From Clavelina lepadiformis (taxonomy: Eukaryota > Chordata > Ascidiacea > Aplousobranchia > Clavelinidae): 64,000 nucleotides of DNA. Positions 49,610 to 63,300 of the stretch are shown one piece after another. The notes below the pieces were generated by a model. That model was given only the letters and a program-made list of their open reading frames with translations, did not search any database and had not been told where the DNA came from. Position 1 is the stretch's first letter. Each line of letters opens with the position of its first letter. Made by a program: the position numbers and the translations under genes. The stretch covers positions 9,424,001 to 9,488,000 of the forward strand of contig NC_135244.1 of assembly GCF_947623445.1 (NCBI RefSeq), in the 5' to 3' direction.

Positions 49610-51671
49610 CTAAAATATGACAAAGTGTTATCAACTCTACAGCTCAAATCCAATATTAAAAAAATTTCAGTGAAGTAAATGCGTTCAAGACGGTATACAT
49701 AGCCTACTGTAAGCTATACCGTATTTTTTTGAAGATTACTGTAAACTTTCACAATATGTATACTTGCCTTAGAAGACTGTGTTTCGTGCCTGCTCATCGA
49801 TATTTGTTAATTTATAATGGACCTGTAGGGCTAAGAGGTAGGATATTTGTCATACTTGATCTTACTTTACGTTTTTCTATCAGGGCTATAGATATAGCCC
49901 ATTTACTCCACTAACTATAGAGAGAACTAGGTTAAACTAATTTTACTTAAATTTCATTTGATTGCAAGCCTCGTTATTATTTTGTCATGCATTTTAAAAA
50001 ATGAAAAAGAGTGACCTAACTTCATAAAACCGACAATCGCCAGCATATTTCAAGGGGGCAAAATTTTAAACCATCTGTAGCAACATAGCCTATAAGGCTG
50101 AAAGAGTTTATGAACATCTATAACTTAGACGAATTAGACATAAACAGTTTAACAGTATGATCAAATATGCCGTTTTGGTTTTAAGCTTTGAATATATGCC
50201 AATAAACACACGATAACGACAAACATGCCCGCATCAAGGGAAGATCCCAGACCTGTAACTAACTTGGGACACCTTAGGAGGCCAAGAGTTTTCTGAAGGA
50301 GACTGAACAGCAACTAACTAACTACAAATACGCTACTTTAAACAATGCTTAACACAATTTCTCCGAAAAAGGTTGGGCCAATGGGACCCATTTAATTACA
50401 GGCCTGCCCGGGCCCTCACTAGCTATTTTTCGTCTGGTCAGCTGCGTTGTGCCAAAAATGAGCAGACATACACTGATAGTGATATACCAGCAAAATATTC
50501 ATCAAAAGTTAAAGTTATGCCTTAATTTAATATTAAGTTTTCTCCAACATTTAGGTGGCATGGCGTATTTCTTTGGTTTTAATAGTTTCAAACTTCACTG
50601 GAGAATCTGTTTTTCTAACCTCGAATTAATCGTAGCCCGGCTGCGCATATCGATGACTCAAGGAAGACTTGTTAACACTCGCATACTTAGGGAATATAAA
50701 ATCTCTCTCATGGCTCGCCAACCTAATATTTTAGAGTCATAGGCCATTTTACGTCCTCACTTGTTTTCATTTATGGCATTTTCTTGTTTACAACTCTTTA
50801 TCAGATTTAATTATTGCACTAGTACAATAGGCAACCATAGGAAAGACAGTAATTATTGCTCTAAAAAGTTTAAATAGTCTAAAATGACTATAGACTATAT
50901 GACTATATGACTACTTGACTACTATATGACTACTTTATGACTATAGTCAAGAACATATGGGTATCGTAGTTGTTGACTGTTTTACCGACTTGTTTTAGCA
51001 AGCTAAATGTCATCCGTCTTTTACAGAATAGATATTAAATAGAATTATATGACATGAGTATGCGGCTGCGGTCCCTATATTGTATATACTCTATCGCTTC
51101 CTTTATGAAAAAACTGGATCGATCCTCGCATATAGTACACGTAGTCGAATATACGGCGTTACAAAATTGTTGTTTAGGTTACAAACTATAAATTAAACGC
51201 CATTAATTATATCAGGTACAAGACCACTGTATGGGAATAGGGTACATTTTATATTGTGGAGTTTTTCGGCGTAAAACGCAGAATCTTTGCGAACCACACA
51301 TTATGGGCATGAAAACATTTTCAGAGGGCCTGTTATTAACAATCCTAAATACTATTTCATGTTAAGCATATATTTGCTATCGTAATATAACAGTGGTGGT
51401 CTGTATTTTACTATGTTTAAGCCAGCGTTGTTATTTTATGTTGTAGCCAAATACTTTACAGTACTGAAGCAACCCCTGGCTGGTTTAAACAAAGAACGTT
51501 TTGATTGAGTTTATAAATCTAAATTTGGCGGACATGGTCTTGAAGTACAACCTTATAGTAACGAAAGGGCTCCCACCAAAGCTGGCCCGCAACTCATTCT
51601 AGTGCCATCTTGTAAATATCAGGCTGACAGTATTATATAATTCAGTGCCAAACATAATATCTGCTAAAACT
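49610..51671. other. Intergenic, no gene seen; includes a TATGACTA-type simple repeat
   Basis: Imperfect copies of ACTATATGACTA occupy about 50884-50950. Around 51140-51180, TATACGGCGTTACAAAATTG resembles sequence inside the 6705-7796 transposon (about 6985-7020), so worn transposon debris is likely. No exon is supported. Confidence 0.4.
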
Positions 51672-51935
51672 TTACAAAATTTTAGTTTTATTTAATATTT
51701 TACTTTTAGTGCTGTTGTTTCCTTGATTTTGTTCCAAATGTTCTTCACGATTTAGCAATTCAAATTTGGCCTTCAGGGCTGCCAACATGGTTTCTACCAG
51801 ATTCTGTTTATCATTTTTTGCAGAAAACAAGTGGGTTGGGCAATAATGCGGATTTTCTTGCATAGCACCATTCATCCTACTGCGTATTAGTGGTCGACAT
51901 CTTGCTTCTTTAGCAACTCGAGTTTTGCTCATCAT
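51672..51935 (-). CDS. Hypothetical small protein or terminal exon, 87 codons
   Basis: The open frame starts MMSKTRVAKEARCRPLIRSR, continues NLVETMLAALKAKFELLNRE and ends KILNKTKIL. The middle has an amphipathic helical pattern. AATAAA occurs within the last codons, compatible with a 3' end. No family is recognised. A donor-like GTAAGT just upstream suggests a more complex structure. Evidence is limited to composition and length. Confidence 0.25.
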   Translation of the reverse strand: MMSKTRVAKEARCRPLIRSRMNGAMQENPHYCPTHLFSAKNDKQNLVETMLAALKAKFELLNREEHLEQNQGNNSTKSKILNKTKIL

Positions 51936-52235
51936 CTTATTTGTCACACTTTTGCCATTGACTTACTTGAATGCTAATCATCGACTGTTTAAAACTTACT
52001 TAAGGAACCTTTTTGTTAAAATCAAAATATGTCTGTGATGTAATAGAAGAACTCATACAAAACAGAATTTGCTGGGCTTTGAAGAAAGTCTAGCCAAGTA
52101 CAATACTAAACACAAGTTTATCTAAATCTAAGCAAACGTTCATCTTATATCAAAAAGCATTGTAAACTGGAGAAACTGGTCAAAGAACTTTGGCTTGCAG
52201 TACGAAACGAGAAGTAACTATTGTATTTTGCCGAG

Positions 52236-52468
52236 GTTTATGTCGAATGAGAGGTTATGCGTAGATCAGTAATATCAAGGATTCACGGTTATACCTTAGT
52301 CTTTATATTATATAGTTGTTATGTGAGAGTAGAGACTATGGTTATATGTTTATGTGAAATGAGAGGTTATGGGTAGATCAGTAATATCAAGGATTCACGG
52401 TTATACTTTAGTCTTTATATGATATAGTTGGTAACTTGGTATGTAGATAGTAGAGACTGTTTACAAAC
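52236..52468. repeat. Tandem duplication, period 112 bp, two copies
   Basis: Units begin at 52236 and 52348 (GTTTATGT then GAATGAGAGG / GAAATGAGAGG), with GTAGATCAGTAATATCAAGG and ATTCACGGTTATAC shared. They differ at few positions, so the duplication is fairly recent. It is non-coding. Confidence 0.85.
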
Positions 52469-52929
52469 TGTGTCTAACCAAGTGCTTTAAAGTTGCACTA
52501 AGGAGGACCACAAAATGAAGTCGGTTTTTTTTATCAGGGTCACGCCAATGACTGACTTACTGTACTGTGTGGCACTAACCACATTATTCTCAAACATTCC
52601 GAAATGTATGCAGAGCTTAGAGCAATTAGGAGTTTTAACCTTGTATAGCAGAGAACCTTGTAGTATTCTGCATTCTGTCTGTGGAAAAAGGAGGCACCCA
52701 TAATTGAATATTTTGCAGTTTTGGCTCAATGCAGATCTTGAAGTGGTGTGACATGCTATGTTGCTGTTAGTAGCCTTCTAACTTTTAAGTTTGTGCATGG
52801 GACGCCAGATAAAAATTAGTTTACTCCAAAGTGAACTATAGCAAGTGAATTCATAACGAGCATGTCAAATTTGTTTGTCGTTGTATTTCCTTTAGTATAC
52901 AAATTGTAAGACGCCATGCCAAACCCTGA

Positions 52930-55900
52930 TTATCGCAGGAGGTGACTGGTTTCTGTGTCACTGTTATTATTTAAGGTAGAATCTGGCATCGCAAAAATTG
53001 TTTTGTCGTATTTATCTTTATGGAACTCCATCCATACAAACGACGTTGTAAATACAATGCAATAGATACAGCCCCAGGCCAGGATAAGCCCAATAAAACT
53101 GAAGCGCAGACCTTCTGCGTTGTAAAATAGACAGGTTGATTTTCCCATGCATTTTGGACTCCAGTATGTACAACTTTTGTCCAAGATCATACCAAACAAT
53201 ATTGGAGCTGGAATACTTCCTGATAATAAGAATGCAGGCACATTAAAGTGTTTTTACTCATTTCAAATGAAACCAAAATCTGTAGCAAAAATCTTACCTA
53301 ATACTCTAGAAAAGAATGACATAAGTCCGATTGCTAATGCCTTGTGTTCCTTGTTTATGACTCGAAGCATAATGACATACACTGGTGCTTGACAAAGGCA
53401 AAACATGAATACGGCAAAGCAAGCAAGTATCATAAAACCGGCAAATTTAACAGAACAAGATCTCGTGCTACAAGCACCGCCGACTGCTGAATACTGTGTG
53501 TCATCGATACAAGAGCAGTTGCTATAAGTCTGTAATCGAAACAGTCTATCAATAAGAAAGCTAAAAATTTGACTTTCAAAGAATTGGACTGTAGGTTCGG
53601 TTTCGACAGTTACCAACTTTGAGGTACATAAACTTAGTCCTCAGTCCCTAAATCGGGACTTATACATGGATAATTCCATTAAAATCAATCACAGAATAAG
53701 TAAGTCATATGTCGTAAATCAAAAAAAGATTAGTATTTCTATCTCCAAGTTTGTCCTTGCATAACAATAAACTTTAATTAAGTAAAGACAGCAATGAAGT
53801 TGCGTAAACAAGACTAATTGGCGGATGTTATAAAGCCCAGGGTCGCAGAACTAACGTAGCCTGTTATATTTATATCCATCCCTTCATGATACAGCTTCTG
53901 CCAGTCAAGAGCAAGGGAAGTAATTTATGGGTATTATTCCAGCACTTCTGCAAACTATGCTTTTGAATAAAACGCAAGTAAATTACACACCTCTTTAGTT
54001 TTGAGAAAGCCTTCGTTTTTGATCTGCATTTCAAGGCACCCTGCATGACAAGGCGAAAGATACGTCAGGTTATTGGAACCGCAGATCAGATGAAATTCTC
54101 CTACGGTGCAGTGGCATTTTGAGGCGCAACTTCGATTGCTTAAAATTGAGAACAATTAACAAAAATTATAGTTTGGAGACGTAGGTTTACATTTACGATG
54201 TAGGAAAAATCTACGATTTTGAACTTACCTATGTTGTAAGCCTACAATTTGCTGAAGAGGGCAACCAATAAACATAACCGCAAGAATGAATAAACACCCC
54301 AAACCAGACATGACCACAGTAAATTTAAGAGACTGCCGTATGTCTAAACTGTATTTCTTCAGTATGTAACCACCAATGAACGTACCCAAGATACCCAACG
54401 GTAAGCATACTCCACCTGTAATAATTCAAAACATTTTCGAAGAACTTGATAGGGTGTTGAAGGTTACAGCGTATAGCTGTACAGAAGGTATTATACTGTA
54501 GTAAGGTTGGATACAAAAAATGACTTCTCGCAAGTGAATGTTATGTTTGTTTGCTATAACCGAGCACCGCGAGCTAGTTTATAGCTACTGCAAAAACGAA
54601 CATGAAGTATCTTCTTGCGAGAAATATCTGCGTGGATTGAGCCTAACATTGTACTTTGCGGTGCATGAGCCTATCCTATAGTATACGTTAGTTGCAGACT
54701 TGCAGGAGGCTAAATATTGTAATGAAATTGCCACAATTGACTTTTATGACTAGACCCAAGACATTGTAGCCAGAGCCGCGTACAGCACAGTACATGAGCC
54801 TGGGACCGAAAGCAAATTTGTGCCTGTGCAAAAATAATTAAAAAATAAACTTGTAATTACTAAATACCGAAACAGAGCCGGTTTACTTCAAAATTTACCT
54901 ACTATATACAGGTATTAATCACAATGTATTTATTCCAGGGCAAGTTAAAACCGTACCTTTTCTCATTGAACCATTTATCATTCATACCTTTTCTCATTGA
55001 AGACTAAACTTGTTTGGTTATGTTAGTACTGTAACGGTTTTAGAAAGTTTTGTTTTAAAACCGGTATCAGTAGGTGTGACATTGATAGCTGCAGTGTAAA
55101 TAAAAATCCGGTTAAATAGGTTTTAACGCTAGTTTTTAGCAGAGGAAGGCAATCGGTGAAAGTATCGACAAAACGGGTACTTGGCAAAAAATGTACCGAC
55201 GGTTTCGGTATTCGGTACTATCTCAAAAAATTAGTTCGATAAATTGCCGGTACCGGTAGTTTTTGTACAGCGGATGTTGTTGCAAGTGCAGTTGTTGCCG
55301 ATATTATGACCCCGGTAAAGGTTACTTCAGGTTAAAAATATGTGAACCCACTATTTGCGACTTTGTTAGACATTTTTAGATTAAAAAGAACAAAAAGCGC
55401 TATAATTGGCACTAAGTGTTAAAGCGTTGATACTTGAAGTAATCATTTTAAAAGTACCGGGACCGACTTATATTTCTTGAAAAAAAGTAAACTTCCTCGA
55501 CCACAACATTTACGGATGACGTTGTCCTTGTCATGCAGGGAAGTAGCTATAGCGTCTTTCAAACAGAAGGGGTTTCTGAGAACTTTAAAAGGCCCACAAA
55601 AGTTTGTTGTGACAATGCATATTGAGTTTGCAGTTTCGGAATGGGCTGTGTGTTGTGTTTTAAATGCTTGTGCTGCTGTGCAAATTTTAAGGGGCCACAT
55701 TTCGCACACATGGACGCAAACATACGTGTAACTACGGTACTATGTTGGAATATAATCGATAAAAAACACAAAAAATCATTTTTTGTACAATATGTTTTAA
55801 CTTTTGTGCTACTATACTACATGCTTCCTTTATCAAAGCGTGACAATGAATGTGATTTGCAAATAATAAGCCTAATTAAAAGTTATAGGCTCGGGCAAAT

Positions 55901-58785
55901 CGGCCCGCCTGAATCCTCTCTACACTGGGCTGGTTACAGCATTAAACAGATAAAATGCGCAGGAGCAAACTATCTTATAAGCAGAACAAATACTAGACTC
56001 TGTTCACTCTTAAGTAAAGACTCAAAACAATAGAAATCACGTTTATGAGATATAGTCATTTTAGTCTATCTCGTGTATAGCCATATAGTCTCAACAACCG
56101 TTATCATTGTCGGCGTCACATTACAATGGTTGTAGTAGGACAGCGTGGTCCTACTGCAGGCCCGCGGGCCAAAGTTGGCCCGCGAACTGATAGTCAGCTT
56201 TGATAGTCGCTATTGTCGAGGAAGAACCTCGACCGCAGATGTCACATTGATCAGCATTTAATAGCTAAATTTTGAACTATTCTAATTTCAGTTCTAATAT
56301 CAATGTCACATTGTTTTTCAGTTCTAATTTAAAAACATTGGCCCGCAAGATAAAAAAATTTTCTGATTTTGGCCCGCGATGAAAAGAAGTTGGACCACGC
56401 TGTAGTAGGCTATAGGCTATACCGAAACTTATGACTTACAAAAAAGTATTCTATTGTTTTAGATCTATAGTGTTTGTTCTGGGTAGATATAAAGTGCTGC
56501 TTGATTATACTGTAAGCTAGTAGAAGTTTCTGTACATTACCTATTAAAGCATCCGCCATAGTTCGCAACAGATTGTATGTTGTCTGTACATATGACGGAC
56601 CAAACGTTCCAAGGCCCGACAAAATATTAGCCATGGCGACGTATGCACAAATGCATGTTAACACCAGCGGCGTGGAAAGAGTAATTTTGATGGCGCAAGC
56701 GACTTCTTTAAATGTAAAGCACAGCTTTAATCCGGATAACAAAAGGTATAAGCTATAACAAAAAGCAATAGGCAGTATAACCAAAAGCAATTATGGGTAG
56801 CATACGATTATAGCGTATGTCACATTCAGCATAGCTAACGACTAACACAGAATAGTAGCTTAACATTTTGCATTTCAATAATACTCTCTATCGATAACAA
56901 GTCTACGTTTAGGCATCACAATGCAAAAGCTAAAAAAATAAAAATTTTGTGTTAGGCTAAAACCGCTTTAAATTTTAAACACCTTTCAAAATGGCAATAA
57001 TTCTTCCTGCAAACGTGCCTTTACATGTCCCATTTAGCTCACAGGGTGCAGTTGAACATCCAGGTATACTACTTGTCTCTGAAGAAAGCTCGTGAGAGCT
57101 AATGCTTTCCATGGCTTCATTTTTCGTTTGGGGTAAAGACTAAAAAATGTAGTTACGTCTCTTTATAGAAGCGTTGTTGGTCCACATTACAGACAACCCA
57201 ACGTAATATGTAGTCTATTATATACGAGCTAGTTATTTTCATTCAACGTAAAACTTTGATATATATAACTTCACCTGGTCTTTTCGTTCTTGCAAAATTT
57301 CCAGTTCGGCAAGCTCTGCTTGTTTTTGGGCAGATATTGGGAGGGAACGGGGATAGAAGTAAAATGGAAAGAGTAAAACGATTAACAGTAGACAAGCCAC
57401 CAGGTACCCTGAAATATTTGGGGAGTAAATGAGTGTGACAATATTTGTGAACCTTTCCACCTTTTCCTAGGCCTAAACAATTTCATTGCATCATGAAATA
57501 AAGCAATGTCGTGTTTATAAACGCTACAGAATTATACAAGGGAAAGGTTAAAAATTTGTTTTAAATTTCTAATTTTCCAGTAAATTTCCAATTTGTGTGC
57601 AGTGAAGTTAAGATAGACTTTAGCTTCTTCTGTGTTTTATTGTTGGGTAAGAACATCAGGCTAAATTATATTATCATTTTTTCTTATGCAAGTAGCCTAA
57701 AGGAGAAAATACTCAAAATTATACCTAACCACCAAGCTCCGATCCAGGTGGGACTTGATGGGCTGAGACCGTGAGCATTTAAGTTTACATAGATAGAAGA
57801 AGTCAGGCTTCCCAATAGAAAACCAAATACTGGTCCGCTTAGACTAGTGCCAATAAATATGCCTTCAATAAAAAACTTATGCAATCAACCTGATGGCCTG
57901 AAACGCTCAAAATCTTGTACTACACAGTAATATATTTTGTAGGAAATATGCTATAGCCTCTGTTGATATTTGGTATACTCACCCATGTACAATGGTGCTT
58001 TTCTAATTATTACATGATCGTCAATGTAAGAAATACCAAGAGGCCATATGGGCGAAGCGCCGCCTCCGATAAGAATATTTCCTGTAGACACAAAACAAAC
58101 AGGTTGTGGTCATATTGAAAGTAGAATAACGACTAAAAATTGACCAAGTTAATCAACTGTGGTCACCTATGATCAACAGCAACGCAGGGTTTTCAACGTT
58201 GCCGTCTTTATTGCACGGAAGCCCGCTCGGAAGATACACGATGTTGTCTGCTTTAGCGGCTGTCTTGTTTAGAATACACATATTGCTTTCGGTTACATTT
58301 GAGAGCTTTGAGGCCGGTGAAATGAAGTGAGGCAACGCGCAGCATGCCAATCCTACAGCCATAACCATAACTCCCACACCAATAGCTCTTGGCCTGTTCC
58401 ATTTCCCTCCGAAAAACGACACTGGTATGAGAACGACCATACTACTGATTTGGTAACTAGCTGGTATGAACGATGCCATGGTGTTTGGAATATTAAACGC
58501 TTTTGCGATATAATTCAGCACGCTGCTTGTGTAAGTCAATGTCAATAGGTTTGTCAGTTGGAAGCATATCAGAAAAAATAGAAAGGTGTTGATGGTATAA
58601 CACGATTCCGGTAGCGGTGCTATGGAAGAAATAGTACGCGCTCTACCGCGCTCCAAGGACTCTCGCCTATGACCGAAGCGATCCGGATTTAAGGTCACGG
58701 ATCCGCCGTCATCATGTGAATATCTTGCGTCATATTGCGACGAACTTTCCGCAGAAGACGACTGATCATTAAGGAATTCAGGCAT
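52930..58785 (-). CDS. SLCO/OATP organic anion transporter
   Basis: OATPs are 12-helix plasma-membrane carriers for organic anions such as hormones and prostanoids. Ten minus-strand exons are read: 58785-58167, 58081-57983, 57862-57725, 57408-57275, 57139-about 56983, about 56724-56541, 54415-54229, 54138-53991, 53529-53298 and 53219-52930, about 729 aa. Hallmarks: LGISYIDDHV then KAPLYMG (OATP LGISYxDDNV..SPLYLG), FGFLLGS, GTFIGGYILKK in helix 8, and the Kazal-like loop (CHCTVGEFHLICGSNNLTY then SPCHAGC, ten cysteines over the two adjacent exons), followed by helices 10-12 and ILDKSCTYW. The N-terminal 70 residues are a polar cytosolic tail. The junction between the fifth and sixth exons does not close in phase with the obvious sites; all others do. 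The subfamily (SLCO4/5-like) is uncertain. Confidence 0.93.
55174..55490. mobile_element. Truncated copy of the GTAC-rich MITE family
   Basis: GGTACTTGGCAAAAAATGTACC matches 38871-39223 and the right side has AAAGTACCGGGACCGACT as in 34571-35035. Both outer tips are missing. It lies in an SLCO intron. Confidence 0.7.
56141..56402. mobile_element. hAT-like MITE, 262 bp, in an SLCO intron
   Basis: It runs from CAGCGTGGTCC to GGACCACGCTG. Targets TAGTAGGA (56133-56140) and TAGTAGGC (56403-56410) match at 7 of 8. Repeated GGCCCGCG blocks inside resemble those of 30059-30295. Confidence 0.88.
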
Positions 58786-60326
58786 TTTTACTTTCTCCTA
58801 TGGTTAAAATCACCCCAACACTTTGCGTTTCTAAACACGTTAAGTATTAAGCTACAGTATTAATAATATGGTTAACGTATAGTCATGCTTTTCAATATAG
58901 GCTACTTAGGCTATTGGTTTCCTTCTATAAAAAAACTTGTAAATCGCAACATAATTAAGGTAAAAATCTGCGCAACTGCATTTCTTATGTAACCACATCA
59001 TCATACAACGTCGTCATAAAGCTGAAACTTAGCAAAGCGCTATACTCATTTAATCTTTTCCAGCTGCTTCGGAGTTATAACAAGCTAGCTGACAGGATAC
59101 GGGATCGTTCACAGGAACAATATGCAGTAGGCCTTTAGTGCTGTTCTTCTGGGAAACTTGCAAAAATATTTTCTAGAATACAAAATCCTATCAAGATTTA
59201 ATATTGGTAGTCTATGGCCATTTTTCTAATGAAATCGATGTTTTGGTATTGATGCATTTTTTTCCAGACTGTTACGACTACAAAGTAAACGGTTAAACCC
59301 TGTAAAGTATTATAAGCGTATTCTCAATCGAAAGGTCTCAGGCATCTGCAGTAATTTCCTACAAACTTTCGGTGGGGGATATATACAAAAAACTACAGAG
59401 CGTATATAACAGCGGTAATTTCTATGTATACGCTTAACAACAGTTCCAACTCAGCACTGTCTTTAGCCGTTATCCTTCACGCAAGCCTGAAAGTGTAATC
59501 TGTCAAATATAGACTGTATTGGACCGCCCTTATCCAGTTTTAAACCGGAAAACCTTCATCAATCTGTTAAACGTTGTGCAGCCTACATGCAATAAAATCT
59601 CTTATATGAAATTCATAATACGAAATATTTTAATAGTATAAAACGTGTGCCGCAATTAGAAAAAGAAATAATGTATTAATTTCAATAATTTATCATTGTC
59701 AAAAACCCAGAAAACATACGAATCAACAAAAGATCAACGTAAAGTTCTTTAAACAAGCACTATATAGGCTACCAAGCCTTGCGTACTAACATTGCTAGAA
59801 CGCATTCGTCTACAGCCAGGGTGTCTTAGATAATATTCTTGTTCTTATTTCTAAAAATATCCTTGTTTTCACTTGCGTCCTTATCTTCGTCTTACACAGT
59901 ATGTAGGGCAGAGCTTTCCATATTGGGCATTTCGATATACCTTAGTGCGACATTTAAAAAGAAAGATAGGAATAGCTTTCACTTGTTTTTACCGGATTAT
60001 GAATTTTCAGCATTTACTATAGTCATATTTATTTCGTTTTAACGAGATTTAATTTGATTGTGCTACTGTTTTTGGGATTATGTAGCGCGAAAAAGGGGCA
60101 GGCCTCATAAGCTATTTAAAAGAAACCGAAAGTACCTGCGCTCATTGGCAGTAGATAACAAACTACAGATCCTTCTAAAACAATGAAAGGAAAAACAAAT
60201 ACTTGAAAAGCTTAGATAGTTCTGAAATCTAATGGATATCATAACAGCTCCAATTTCTTCTTCATTGAGTCTTTATGCCGGAATAAATCGTCACAGCAAT
60301 ACAAAAAGGTTTGTTTTATTTTAGAT
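58786..60326. other. Intergenic SLCO 5' side to BRF2 3' side, no gene seen
   Basis: The SLCO promoter should lie just above 58785. An acceptor-like CATAG occurs 20 bp upstream of the start codon on the minus strand. No further exon, repeat or RNA gene was recognised. Confidence 0.45.
60315..60320 (-). terminator. BRF2 polyadenylation signal
   Basis: AATAAA on the minus strand, a few bases beyond the BRF2 stop codon, implies a very short 3' UTR. Confidence 0.5.
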
Positions 60327-63300
60327 TCAACATTTCTCTAGAAGCTCTTGAATCTTTGCTGCTTGCTCAATTTCAAGAGGAGTCCTTAAGTATTTCTGGA
60401 GCTCAGCTTCTGGTAAATCGTCTTCGGTTAATGTTTCTGACGTTGAAGCAACCGGAAAAGATGTTATTTCATGAATCTTCTTACGTTTGGGTTGGATTAA
60501 ATTTTGTAAATAAGAAGGTGGATTTAACAATTCTGAACCAGTAAAAACATCAGAGGACCGCATCACTTTTGTCCTGGGTTTGCAAACTTCTGTGCGTTTG
60601 TATTTCTTGTTTGGGACTTTTTGTAGCTTAGTGCTGACATTAATTGTTTGACTGGTATTTTGGGATGGCAGGGTATTTACAGACTCACAAATGGCTTCTG
60701 TTTTAACGCTGACAGGACGTTTTTCAATGTTATTCTCACATAAGGTTTGGCTACAGGTTGCGGCAACTTTGGCAAAACTCGAGACGTCAACTTCATTGGC
60801 ACGTTTACGTTGCGACAACAATGTAGTCTTAAAACGCAAAATGTCATTGAGGAAGAAATGCACCTTTTCTTTCTTAACGTTCTTCCCCTTCATCCAGGGC
60901 AACCTAAACGATTGTAAATACATAAATTGCGCAACAAAGTAACGCTGCCAAAACAGTATTTCTTCCCAAAAAAATTTAATACGCAACAAAAAAATACAGT
61001 ACTCTAAGAATGACTAAACGCACCTCTTCACAAGCACAAGCAGCCTGGCTTGTACTTCTATCCAGCAGGAATGCACGCCACCAAATACGTCAACCATATC
61101 ATTTGTCACAAGAAAATGGTGAAGAGTAATTTTCTTTCTCCTACAATATAAAGGACCTTATGGCAGAGCAAAACTATATTTTGTTGTGGTTTGACATGCT
61201 TGTATCACAAGACATTAATTATTTAAATAAATTAAACCTTTCATGAATATGGATGTGAAAAACTCCCATGTAAAAACATCTGAATACAGTAAGTAGAGAG
61301 ATAAACTGCGTGTGATTCTTTGTCTTATGCAACACGGGACAAGAGTAAAATTAATTACTGCCTCAATAATAATCACTAATCAGTTTACCTTTTTCAAAAA
61401 CCTAATTTTAATCATTAAAAAAGTTTTGGAAAATTCTGAGCATGAATGTCTTAAAACATCTTACGTTTTGCTTTCTGCTAGAAATGCCAAGTACGCAGCA
61501 CAAGAAACAACAGTTAGTGACTTCCTTCCAGTAGCAACATTAATATCGTATATCAATGACACCAGATCCAAAGCTTTTTTGATAATATCCGGTCTGCAAT
61601 TTTACACAACTAATACCCAGTTTAAAGCAAACGCAAAAATCATATCCTTTAATAAATAATGAACAAATTCATTTCACTTATGTATTTTACTGAAGCGTGG
61701 GTTGCTTAATTCCAAATGCAATGATTCTTACCGGTTCTTCATGCAAGGTATAGTTTTCAGAGTAAGCTTCATATCTTCTGAAATGGTATTTTTTGCGAGT
61801 TCTCTTTGCCTTCTTTCCAAGTAAGAAGGTGCGATTTCTGTGATTGTGCTGTGTATCTGAAATGCATCATTCTGATAAAACATTTTCCAAAATCTAAAAA
61901 TATAATCTGTAACCACCTACGCTTGAATGTATTCTTATAGCTGTCATCTTTTACAAATCTTTGCTAATTTTACTAACTTTAAACCTTAATATTAATCAAT
62001 GCAAAAGTGATATAATTCAAGGAACAAAAAACAAATCTTCTGAATAAATAGATATTCACTACCCAGTCACCTCACCTGACCCATAAGTACATTAAATATG
62101 CCACATTAAAAACTCTGCAATCTAACATGTAAAACTTTTTCAGGAAAAGCATCTATATTCTATGTATACAAACCATATCCAATGTTTTGAAAACACTGGC
62201 TGCTGGAACATCCATTGCTTTAAGTATACCTCCAATAGTAACCAGAATGTTGTTCTGGACTAAAGCAGTATGAGCACATATTCCTGCGAAAACATACATT
62301 ATGTTAGTCATGTATAAATTAACATTCAATAAATATTATGATTACAAATGTTTCATGTTTCAATCATTAACTAACATTTTTACCAATTTTGATCATTCCA
62401 TTACAGCTATCTGTATTTAATACACAAACAACTGACATGGGTATAATTAATCAAATTTCAGTTTACTAATGGCCCCATGTTCCAATATCGTTTCAATAGC
62501 AACCTGCACATTGCATCTTCAATTTTATTCCCTTTCCATGGAGGAATTTCTTATCAACAGCAAGAAATATATTGACTGCAAGTTTGTATATTTCAGCATT
62601 GCCCTTCATAGCGAATAGGTCTATAACATTTTTCATAACATCTAGATACTCTTGCAACACCTGTGAACGGCTGCAAACAATATAAAGGATTGCAAATAAT
62701 GGTGAAATTACACAATGTAAATCGTTTTACTTAAAGTGAGGGGCAAGTCCAAAAACAAGTCAGCCTTAAATCAAAAAGTAGTTGTAGAGTAAAAGTAGAG
62801 CAATCATCACTGGGTTTAAGTTGCGCAAAGACTTTCCTCAGTCCAACGATAAAGACTATCATACCATAACAAAATTAAACCTGTTAACTGCTTACTTGTC
62901 TGTCACAGGAAACATTCTATTTATACTTAAGTCATCCCAATTGTTTCTGTAATTGTGACGTAATATGAACCGCCCTAATTAAGCGATGAATTTGCTTTTT
63001 TGTCACTTGCTCATGGCAATAACTGCTTTACAACTACATATTAGTACTAATCTTTTCAACAGTATATTTACTGACAACTTCATTTAAGGCCAACTTGTTT
63101 TTGGACTAGCCATCACGTTAAGTTAAATCATGTAACAATGCAACATTTATGTATATAAAAGAATGTAACAAAATTATTATTAACTAATTTTAAACAGCAA
63201 CCAATTATAGCAGATGGTATGCACCATAAACGAGAGAAGTGAACTTTGTATTTTTTCTCCCAGTTACTGTCTTGAGGATCATCTGCATCACGTTCATCGT

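Noticed and set aside
55443-56033. Open stretches of 88-130 codons on both strands in an SLCO intron
   Set aside because: They overlap MITE-derived sequence and one another, and the frames show no family and no splice link.
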